A DNA stretch of 64,000 nucleotides from Haliclona indistincta (lineage: Eukaryota > Porifera > Demospongiae > Haplosclerida > Chalinidae). Location: the NCBI GenBank assembly GCA_964017065.1, contig OZ024790.1, forward strand, positions 5,073,294 to 5,137,293. The letters are read 5' to 3'. Numbering within the stretch: position 1 is the stretch's first letter; each line of letters begins with the position of its first letter. The notes under the pieces are model-generated. The model saw nothing but the letters and a program-made list of their open reading frames with translations, was not told the origin of the DNA and did not search any database. The translations under genes and the position numbers were made by a program. Shown here in pieces: positions 55,196 through 64,000 of this stretch.

Positions 55196-58012
55196 ATGTC
55201 CTCGGCTGCTGGTAAGTCACTGGTGTAGTGTTTGTTACTAGTAATATTGTCCTCCTCGTGTAGTGAACGATCTGTCCGCTAGACGCCGCTATGTATCAGA
55301 AACAGCTACACGTGGCGATGGTTAGCATAGCTCAGGTTGTAGCTTGGGTGATCCTCTCTCCTCTTCAGCCATTCCTCACCAACTGCTAGCCAAGATTGAC
55401 CAGGTCGTCTCACTAGCTCACACTCACAAACTCCCTACGGTTACACCCACTCAAGTACTCAACCATCTTGACCTTGCTTACCAATATGGTCGACTGGTCC
55501 CACACACACCAGCACTAGACGGGTATGGCAGAGCTTACAAGAGCTACCTGGATAGTTTAGTGGAGGGAGAGGAAGATAGGACGAGAGAGAAGTTGGAGAA
55601 ATGTGAACAATACTCAGGTACATGTAGACATCAAAATGCTTGATGCTTGTTACAACTTGTTTACAAATTTGTTAAAAAATTTGTTGTGAAGATTAGATTT
55701 GTTTATTGCAAAATTAAAATAATTGAGCAACCAATTATCATCTACTTACAGAGAAGGCAGTTGAAGGAGCTGTGAGGAACTGTGAGCTGGTGAAGAGGAG
55801 AGAGCAGGAGGAAGAGGATACCGTGACTCTTGAGGAACTAGAGAAGCAACGTGTTGAAGCATTGAAGCTGGTGAAGAAGGAGTGGGAGATTGTGGAGCAG
55901 GAGAGAGCTGTGTATGAGAGTATTGCAGACAAGATCAGTAAGAGACACACGCCACACAATATACTGATGTACTAATGCACTTGCACAGAGAAACTCAAGA
56001 GTGATTTACATGATGCCATGTGCACTTTCAATGTGGAGTTCACAGCGACAATGACTGAACTGAAGAAAAAGAGCTTCAATAACCTTGGGAGACAGGAGCA
56101 GCTGAGTGAGAGGATACGGCATCTGGAGAACAGTGTGATAGAGCAACGAGTGGAGGAAACAGAAGTGAGAGAAACATTGACAAGGACCAGGTCAGAGTTG
56201 AAGGAGTTAGTGGATCGATGGAGAACACTGTCATCATTGATCGATCATGAGCAACACTGGATTGATACAATAGGCAAGGTGAGTAGGTGGGTGTGGCAAT
56301 AGCTGATCATGACTCGTTTCTTTCTCACAGAAGTGCTATGATGTGTTCTCAGAGCTCAATACTGCAGACCAGGACACACACTTAGAGGCATGCAGCCATC
56401 AGTATATTGGACACTATGGAAGGTGTGGCTAGCTGAGACACTATACTAGCATGTTCTGTGATGGTCTGTTCAGAGTGTATACAGCTAGTCACAGAGGATG
56501 CAGTCAACAAGAAGAGGCGTGGTCTTGAGGAGCAGCAACAGGAGTGGAGTGATGTGAAGCTACAGTACTTGCTACAGCTACGATACTCCATTGTAACGTG
56601 TGTGTGCATACACAAGATGAGAGATGAGGAAAGCAGTGAGAGTCATGATAAGGTACCAACCCTACTCACCCTGCCTGCTGCACTGTCTCTCTCTATTATC
56701 AGAGACTGGGTGAGCTATTTGAGGAGCTATCAGTCGTCAGTGATCAGATACACTCACTCAACCCTCTCATTGAACTGGTCACAGTAGAGACCGTTTGTGA
56801 GTCAACAAATGCATTTACACTGTCGACTTTAAATATTTTGCACAATTAGATCGTCGTATGCAGAACGCTAAACAGGCCTATTGCAAAACATTTTCAGATG
56901 ATCATGTTCAAGTGGCTGAGAACAACACACAGCATGGAGATTGTCAGATAGTGCTAATGGAGGAGGATAGACTTACAGAGGAAGACCAGGTTGAATTGGA
57001 GAATGAGAATCAACAAAACAATGACGAAGAAATAGCAGAGAAATACCAGTGCCCTGACTTTCCTGTAAGTACATGTATAGTGTGATCGTGATGTCTTTGT
57101 ATTATCTAATAGACTAGTTGTAGTGAAGCTGGTGATGTGGGTGTGGCTATGAGTCATGAGGTGACGGAAGAGGACAAAGTGACGGAAGAAGTCCAAGATA
57201 TGTCGGTAGAAGAGAATGAGTCAGTGAGTGAGGACTGGAATGAGTCCGAGAGTGAGGACTGGAATGAGTCTGAGAGTGAGGACTGGAATGAGTCCGAGAG
57301 TGAGGACTGCAATGAGTCTGAGAGTGAGGACTGGAATGAGTCAGAGAGTGAGGACTGGAATGAGTCTGAGAGTGAGGACTGGAATGAGTCTGAGAGTGAG
57401 GACTGGAATGAGTCTGAGAGTGAGGACAAAGAGTTTGATGAAGAGGTAGGCAGTGTTTTTTCTTTTCTTGTTTATCATTCCTAATAATCTATTACACAAC
57501 AGCAGATTACCACTGACCACACCCAAACAGTGGATACTGAAGAACCTGTTGATGCAGTGAGGTCTGAACCATCTGAGGAAGGTTGTTCATCTCAATCTCT
57601 TTCAAGCAAGTCACACCAGAGCCCACACTGCCCTTACTCTGCAATAAAGCATCGAGTCTTAAAACTTCACATCCGTCCTTACTCAATCAGTAGACAAACG
57701 CACATTCAATCAGTAACTGATCAAGTTAAAGCCAAATGTCGAACTGGTCGTCTCCAAACCAAGAGGTTGCACCAATGCCCACACTGTTCCTATTCTACCA
57801 AATGGGCTGGCGATTTGACAAAACACATTCGTACCCATACTGGAGAGAAACCATACTCATGCACAGAATGTGATAAGTGCTTTAATCAGCTTTCAAATCT
57901 CCACAAACATATCAGAACTCACACTGGAGAGAAACCATACTCATGCAAGGAATGTGGGTGGAGCTTTACTACATCCTCAAACTGCAGTAGACACATGAGT
58001 AGAATGCATTGA
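55196..58012 (+). pseudogene. Zinc-finger copy E (frameshifted)
   Basis: Closest to copy B throughout (MSSAA start, type-2 introns and exons; exons 55196-55211, 55369-55617, 55752-55937, 55989-56278, 56331-56422 and so on; finger exon 57503-58012 with three fingers). Exon 5 has 4 extra bases (TGCA at about 56390), which throws exon 6 out of frame to a TGA. Copy E lacks the two lesions of B, so each was lost independently. Its second acidic exon is expanded to about eight NESESEDW units (57219-57426). The finger exon stays open. Confidence 0.7.
57219..57432 (+). repeat. 24-bp coding minisatellite (acidic repeat)
   Basis: About eight to nine tandem units of GAGTGAGGACTGGAATGAGT type, each encoding NESESEDW. 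Copies B and F have one or two units, A three, D four. Confidence 0.93.
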
Positions 58013-58061
58013 ACTGGTCGTGTTATGATGTTATGCATGTTATGATGTTGTGCATAAGGAG

Positions 58062-58736
58062 CAGACAGAAATGAGTGAGGGAGTGAATGAGCAAATGAAG
58101 TGAAAGCTACACTCACCAGCTGAACAGAGAAGCATACTTCCAGCTGATAATGAATGGATTGGCTAGAAGAGCTAAAAGCAGACCATCGAATAAGTCAGCA
58201 AGCCAGATGCTAGTCTTCTGTCTAAATAGTTTACAGCTGAAATAGTATGTACATTGTGAGTTTAGACAATAAGTCAGGAGTACCTTACTTTAAAATTTCA
58301 AATTTGCGTGCCAAATAGAGGCATACACGTCACATCCATATTCACCTCCTCAAAAGAGAAGAGTACCCCAAATGGCGAGTACATGTCTTCCACTGAAAGT
58401 TGCAGTACTCAGTTAAACAGATCTGGTCTGTCTAGCTCGTGTGTAGGATAGTCCCTTAGGACGTTCTTGAAGGTAGTCAGGTACAATAGCAGGGTTGTAC
58501 GTACAGTACATGCCAGACTGTTTGAAATTCTGACTTCTACTGTATATTTACTGCACTCACTACTACTAATATAACAAGAGTTTACTTTTTTTAATGTCAG
58601 TTTTTGAATCCGCATTGTTCCCATTTGTCTTTAAATTTTCGCGCGCTAGATGCAAAGAAATGACACGCCCATAAACACGTGTGCGCATCCGAGTCAGTTG
58701 AGTGACGGCTACATGTACTGGCACCTTAGATCTTAG
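58062..58736 (+). promoter_or_regulatory. Type-1 5' flank of copy F
   Basis: Third copy of the type-1 block, directly after the type-2 copy E. Confidence 0.6.
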
Positions 58737-61527
58737 ATGTCTTCCACTGCACGTTGTGAGTCTACCTGGTGTATGGTGTTACTAGTAATGTTGTCTTCCT
58801 CATGTAGTGAATGATCTGTCCGCTCGACGCCGCTATGTATCAGAAACAGCTACACGTGGCGATGGTTAGCATAGCTCAGGTTGTAGCTTGGGTAATCCTC
58901 TCTCCTCTTCAGCCATTCCTCACCAACTGCTAGCCAAGATTGACCAGGTCCTCTCACTAGCTCATACTCACAACCTCCCTACGGTTACACCCACTCAAGT
59001 ACTCAACCATCTTGACCTTGCTTACCAATATGGTCGACTGGTCCCACACACACCAGCACTGGACGAGTATGGTACAGCTTACAAGAGCTACTTGGATAGT
59101 TTAGCAGAGGAAGACAGGACGAGAGAGGAGTTGGAGAAATGTGAACAATGCTCAGGTACAGCATCATGTTATAATCAGCTCATGATGTCCCCTCTCGATC
59201 CTTTCAGAGAAGGCAGTTGAAGAAGCTGTGAGGAACTGTGAGCTGGTGAAGAGGAGAGAGCAGAAGGAAGAGGATAAAGTGACTCTTGAGGAACTAGAGA
59301 AGCAACGTGTTGAAGCATTGAATCTAGTGGAGAAGGAGAGGGAGATTGTGGAGCAGGAGAGAGCTGTGTATGAGAGTATTGCAGACAAGATCAGTAAGAG
59401 ACACATGTCACACAATATACTGATGTATTAATGTACTTGCACAGAGAAACTCAAGAGTGATTTACATGATGCCATGTGCACTTTCAATGTGGAGTTCACA
59501 GCAACAATGACTGAATTGAAGAAAAAGAGCTTCAATAACCTTGGGAGACAGGAGCAGCTGAGTGAGAGGATGTGGCATCTGGAGAACAGTGTGATAGAGC
59601 AACGAGTAGAGGAAACAGAAGTGAGAGAAACATTGACAAAGTCCAGGTCAGAGTTGAAGGAGTTAGAGGATCGATGGAGAACACTGTCGTCATTGATCGA
59701 TCATGAGCAACACTGGATTGATATAATAGGCAAGGTGAGTGAGTGGGTGTGGCTATAGTTGATCATGACTCGTTTCTTTCTCATAGAAGTGCTATGATGT
59801 GTTCTCAGAGCTCAATACTGCAGACCAGGACACACACTTAGAGGCAGCCATCAGTATCTTGGACACTATGGAAGGTGTGGCTAGCTGAGACACTATACTA
59901 GCATGTACTGTGATGGTCTGTTCAGAGTGTATACAGCTAGTCACAGAGGATGCAGTCAACAAGAAGAGGCGTGGCCTTGAGGAGCAGCACCAGGAGTGGA
60001 GTGATTTGAGGCTACAGTACTTGCTACAGCTGCGATACTCCATTGTAACGTGCGTGTGCATACACAAGATGAGAGATGAGGAAAGCAGTGAGAGTCATGA
60101 TAAGGTACCAACCCTACTCACCCTGCCTGCTGCACTGTCTCTCTCTATTATCAGAGACAGGGTGAGCTATTTGAGGAGCTATCAGTCGTCAGTGATCAGA
60201 TACACTCACTCAACCCTCTCATTGAACTGGTCACAGTAGAGACTGTTTGTGAGTCAACGAATGCATTTACACTGTCGGCTTTAAATATTTTGCACAATTA
60301 GATCGTCGTATGCAGAACGCTAAACAGGCCTATTGCAAAACGTTCTCCGATGATCATGAGTATCAACAAAACAATGATGAGAAATACCAGTGTCCTGACT
60401 TTCCTGTAAGTACATGTATAGTGTGATCGTGATGCCTTTGTGTTATCTAATAGACTAGTTATAGTGAAGCTGGTGATGTGGGTGTGGCTATGAGTCATGA
60501 GGTGGTGACGGAAGAGGACATATTGACAGAAGAAGTCCAAGATATGTCGGTAGAAGAGAATGAGTCAGTGAGTGAGGACTGGAATGAGTCCGAGAGTGAG
60601 GACAAAGAGTTTGACGAAGAGGTAGGCAGTGTTTTAGCTTTTCTTCTTTATCGTTCCTAATAATCTATTGTACAACAGCAGATTACGACTGACCACACCC
60701 AAACAGTGGATGCAGAAGAACCTGTTGATGCAGTAAGGTCTGGACCATCTGAGGAAGGGGGTTGTTCATCTCAATCTCTTTCAAGCAAGTCACACCAGAG
60801 CCCACACTGCCCTTACTCTGCAACAAAGCATCGAGTCTTAAAACGTCACATCCATTCTCTCTCAGTCAGTAGACAAACGCACATTCAATCAGTAACTGAT
60901 CAAGTTAAAGCCAAATGTCGAACTGGTCGTCTCCAAACCAAGAGGTTGCACCAATGCCCACACTGTTCCTACTCTACCAAACGGACTAACAATTTGACAA
61001 AACACATTCGTATCCATACTGGAGAGAAACCATACTCATGCACCGAATGTGGGAAGTGCTTCACTACGCTTTCAAGTCTCCGAGTTCATAATCGCATACA
61101 TACTGGAGAGAAACCATACTCATGCACAGAATGTGAGAAGTGCTTCACTACGCTTTCAAGTCTCCGAGTTCATAATCGCATGCATACTGGAGAGAAACCA
61201 TACTCATGCACAGAATGTGAGAAGTGCTTCACTCAGCTTTCACATCTCCAAGTACACATCCGAACTCACACTGGAAGGAAACCATACTCATGCACAGAAT
61301 GTGGGAAATGCTTCACTATGCTTTCAAGTCTCCGAGTTCATAATCGCATACATACTGGAGAGAAACCATACTCATGCACAGAATGTGAGAAGTGCTACAC
61401 TCAGCTTTCAGGTCTCAACAATCATATCAGAACTCACACTGGAGAGAAACCATACTCATGCAAGGAATGTGGGCGGAGCTTCAATCAATCTTCAAACTAC
61501 AGTAGACACATGCGTACAATGCATTGA
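58737..61527 (+). CDS. Zinc-finger copy F: coiled coil / acidic / C2H2 (intact, mosaic)
   Basis: Ten exons in phase, 739 residues: 58737-58755, 58913-59155, 59208-59393, 59445-59734, 59787-59874, 59926-60104, 60155-60248, 60302-60405, 60454-60621, 60679-61527. The 5' flank, exons 1-3 and intron 2 are type 1. From intron 3 (TACTTGCACAG) through the split acidic exons it is type 2. The end of the finger exon (NQSSNYSRHMRTMH) and the 3' flank match copy D. Seven fingers, the most in the array; contact residues -1/2/3/6 of fingers 2-6 read T-S-S-V, T-S-S-V, Q-S-H-V, M-S-S-V and Q-S-G-N. Predicted nuclear DNA-binding protein; role unknown. Confidence 0.88.
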
Positions 61528-61551
61528 ACTGGTCGTGTTATGTTACATCAA

Positions 61552-61635
61552 TGTCCTCATTGTTCCTATGTTACTAAATATAGCCCAGCGACTTTGCAAC
61601 GACACATCCGTACTCACACCAGAGAGAAGCCATGA
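61552..61635 (+). pseudogene. Relic zinc finger downstream of copy F
   Basis: Open frame CPHCSYVTKYSPATLQRHIR then THTREKP and TGA, 24 bp after the stop of copy F. A complete C2H2 finger cut off from the gene by the upstream stop, so the ancestral finger array was longer. Confidence 0.8.
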
Positions 61636-61877
61636 GGTGTGGGAAGTACTTTTACTGAAAATTCCACTCAGTCTTAATAATTTCCTTCAAAAAACTTTCT
61701 TAATTTTCTAGCTGTTGTTCTCACAATGAAGGAGTTGCGTAACACAAAATCGGCATCAACAGTACTGCTGTTTTCATACGAAGCCCAAAAGCACAATTAT
61801 TATCAGATGCTGCATGATTTCAAGACAAAAATTTGTTATAGTACAAGTCAGTGTGGGTGGGTAGTGTATAGTGAAAG

Positions 61878-62409
61878 TCACACTCTTGGTGGTGGAAGTG
61901 GAGCGTAGGCTGGACATTGCTGTATAGCAAACACTTGTCTGGTAGCAACCTCATCACAGAGTGTGTCCGCCACTATGGGTGGTGCCATGAGACTGAGTGG
62001 GCTGGAGGACGGCTCACTGCAGCTGGCCGCTTCTTCTAGTTCCTTCTGTTTACGCTTGGCGTTGATTTCAGCTGCAGCAGAGATAGACCAACAAAAGTGG
62101 TAAAGCAATACACATGAGAGTGATGTGATACAAACACTAGATCTTTGTGATGAGAAAACAAAGTAGGAGTCCAGTATGTGTTTAATACCATGCATACAGA
62201 TGTAATATGTTCTCAATCTTACCGATTTTGTGCGTTTTAGCTTTTCCTCTGTAGCGCACTAGACACGCTATCATGATCATTATCACACATGCTGCTAACA
62301 CAGTCATTCCAACCACTGTAACTATCATTGGTAGTATTAGACCAAGGTCACCACCGGTGGTCCTATCTGGTGCTCCTACTAGCCTCACTGTGGCTGATAC
62401 CATACTTGA
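61878..62409 (-). pseudogene. Truncated receptor tail (duplicate of 50.1-kb gene)
   Basis: The tail exon (61878-62071) and transmembrane exon (62223-62409) match the receptor at 50128-52221 closely and are open, but the transmembrane exon is cut at 62409 by a palindromic insertion. No extracellular exons follow. Came along with the 3' part of copy F in a segmental duplication. Confidence 0.8.
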
Positions 62410-62790
62410 CAAGAAAATTAAAAAGATTTCTATCGAAATCAAAAGGATGTAGGGTTGTGAAATCTACCACTGGTCAACAATGTAAACTAACAAGGAACAA
62501 GCATGGAATGGTAACACGATTGACTTGCAAACAGACCATAGATCCCTACATCAGTGGCTGCTGTAGTTGACTATAGCTAGTTCAGCTTGTTGCTGTTGAC
62601 TGACACCTGACGTGCATTCAGCATGTGACAGCTTATGTACAGCCACTGATGTAGGGATCTATGGTCTGTTTGCAAGTCAATCGTGTTACCATTCCATGCT
62701 TGTTCCTTGTTAGTTTACATTGTTGACCAGTGGTAGATTTCACAACCCTACATCCTTTTGATTTCGATAGAAATCTTTTTAATTTTCTTG
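62410..62790. mobile_element. Palindromic element, 150-bp arms
   Basis: CAAGAAAATTAAAAAGATTT and its reverse at 62771-62790 bound arms that match almost perfectly to CAGTGGCTG / CAGCCACTG, with a loop of about 78 bp. The same 50-codon ORF appears in both arms by symmetry and is not a gene. Confidence 0.88.
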
Positions 62791-63190
62791 TTTGTGTCCT
62801 TTTTTCTTTTTCAGTGAAGTACAGTTCAATATCATGCAATTACTGTGCCATCTTTGTTTCCACCATTGGTTTGGTTTTCCTGTTGTTGATGGCTTTTCTT
62901 TATTATTAACAATTTTAAACTTGTAGCTAAATAATTCTTATGCTGTAGATATCAGCTCGCCTACGCATGCATGACATACGAGCCCCGCCCACACTTGTTT
63001 ACGGCGGTTATAATTATCTGGCAAGGCAGAATGGTGATTCTGCGCTTGCTAGCTTACCGTTCTTCGAAGACTCCAGACAAATATGTGTTCTCCGTGATTT
63101 ATAAGGCGTAGCAATACTCAAGCTTGCGCTTGGTCACGTGCGCTAACCACAGCCTGGTCACGTGCGTATTGCGCAATCACTATAACACTT
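62791..63190. other. Intergenic, no gene seen
   Basis: Includes TACGAGCCCCGCCCACAC (about 62978) and two GGTCACGTGCG repeats (63132, 63158) that contain an E-box (CACGTG). Confidence 0.45.
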
Positions 63191-63191
63191 A

Positions 63192-63799
63192 CAGTGTTCC
63201 ACACGAAGAGAGTGAATTAATGTTAGGAATGTATGACGTCACGTCAATAGCAACAATACATTTTACTTAACAAAATGGCCGCCAAAAACCTGCTCTCTCG
63301 CAGAGTGAAGTCGCGCTTGTCGCTGTATATGCTTCTAGAGACGCTAGGTGAGATCTACTTTCATGATTAATGTTTTGGCATTGCAGTCATGAAGTTTTAG
63401 AGCTTAACTACCAGTAGAACTGGAATTCCTGTCCCTAACGTTTGGCTCGTCCATGAACGGTCAACTTTTGCTCTCTGCCGCCTATGTAGCACTGATAGGG
63501 ACCGATCCCGCTGCCAACAGATAAGCATCCGAGGTGAAAGCTTCGATGCAGTGATAACAGAGCTTAACTAGCAGTAGTCCCTGGGATTCGCTCCCTAACG
63601 TGTTTTTCCAGATGGCTGCCTGTATTTCACATTTCTGTCACGTGAGTGTCATCTGACAAGAAGCCATATAAAGCATAAGATTCAGTAAGGATAGAGGATC
63701 AAAATGATATATACATCATTACTCTAGGATAAACGATTCTAGAGAAATCAAGCAAAATGTCACACACACCATTTTTCCCTCTCTTCGTGTGGAACACTG
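63192..63799. mobile_element. TA-flanked TIR element, ends CAGTGTTCCACACGAAGAGA
   Basis: Perfect inverted ends of about 21 bp, flanked by TA (63190-63191, 63800-63801). Internal imperfect direct repeats AGAGCTTAACTA.CAGTAG (63400, 63560). A short possible exon lies inside. Confidence 0.75.
63275..63347 (+). CDS. Possible first exon inside a TIR element
   Basis: AAAATGGCCGCC context, then MAAKNLLSRRVKSRLSLYML up to a good donor (GTGAGA). The Lys/Arg-rich start could be a mitochondrial leader. No second exon was found before the window ends, and the location in a mobile element makes it doubtful. Confidence 0.2.
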
Positions 63800-63948
63800 T
63801 AGCTGACAATGGATCACGATCGAGAAATCGCGGAATTTATATCGCCGTTTCGCTAAAAACTAAGTTCAAAAGGCACATGCCAGGAGAATTTCACGACTGT
63901 TCGTGGGTGTTTTGGTCTCGGCACTGCTCACGTAAAGGTGCTAGGCGA

Positions 63949-64000
63949 GTGGAAGGAAGGAAGGAAGGAAGGAAGGAAGGAAGGAAGGAAGGAAGGGAGG
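63949..64000. repeat. GGAA tetranucleotide microsatellite
   Basis: Pure (GGAA)n at the right edge; it continues beyond the window. Confidence 0.95.

Noticed and set aside
57154..57429. Serine-rich minus-strand ORF opposite the acidic repeat of copy E
   Set aside because: Shadow of the 24-bp coding minisatellite; no splice or start context of its own.
62328..62839. Two similar ORFs containing KGCRVVKSTTGQQCKLTRN
   Set aside because: They are the same arm of the palindrome read on opposite strands; no evidence of a gene.

Overview
This window is eukaryotic, AT-rich and gene-dense, with small introns (about 50-250 bp) using GT..AG borders. The gene content fits a sponge (Porifera, probably a demosponge; an Amphimedon-like genome is my best guess). 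The basis is the combination of an ankyrin / ROC-like GTPase / death-domain protein, a kelch / coiled-coil / TKL-like kinase, and FN3-type receptor tails. That assignment is inference from architecture, not from a database search. Gene models below were built by reading splice sites and checking that phases join across exons.

Layout. 1-11.1 kb: genes on the minus strand: a partial LRR protein, a 1233-residue ankyrin-GTPase-death protein whose Ser/Thr/Pro linker is built from a tandemly repeated exon, an 809-residue kelch-kinase, and a coiled-coil protein with two membrane segments. 11.7-13.7 kb: two small plus-strand membrane-protein genes. 13.7-18.3 kb: repeat-rich, with nested MITEs, an inverted duplication carrying a gene fragment, and an Arg-rich ORF. 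18.3-26.3 kb: a TRAIP-like RING-H2 / coiled-coil gene whose coiled coil grew by tandem duplication of a four-exon cassette; one intron carries a composite mobile insertion of about 4.5 kb.

27.8-61.5 kb is the most striking part: six tandem plus-strand paralogues (copies A-F) of a 9- or 10-exon gene. Each encodes a unique N-terminal segment, a long coiled-coil region, an acidic Glu/Ser/Asp/Asn stretch and a C-terminal C2H2 zinc-finger array in one exon. Finger number varies from 3 to 7. A, C and F read open from start to stop; B, D and E each carry frame-breaking lesions in the 5' or middle exons while the finger exon stays open. Two sequence subtypes exist, and F is a mosaic of both. The array is broken up by mobile DNA, including a palindromic element of about 6.7 kb at 39.7-46.4 kb that contains a scaffold gap and a nested TIR transposon. 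It also contains an FN3/transmembrane receptor gene (50.1-52.2 kb) and a decayed partial copy of the ankyrin-GTPase-death gene (53.3-54.8 kb). 61.9-64 kb holds a second, truncated receptor tail and more palindromic elements.

How it fits together: the locus looks like a segmentally duplicating zinc-finger cluster, in form comparable to vertebrate KRAB or insect ZAD finger clusters but with a different N-terminal module, inside a transposon-rich neighbourhood. Three TIR elements with ends TAG(C/T)CTC(G/A)TCCCCAG and 9-10 bp target duplications form one family; the largest carries decayed RecQ-like helicase and Cys-rich protein coding sequence.
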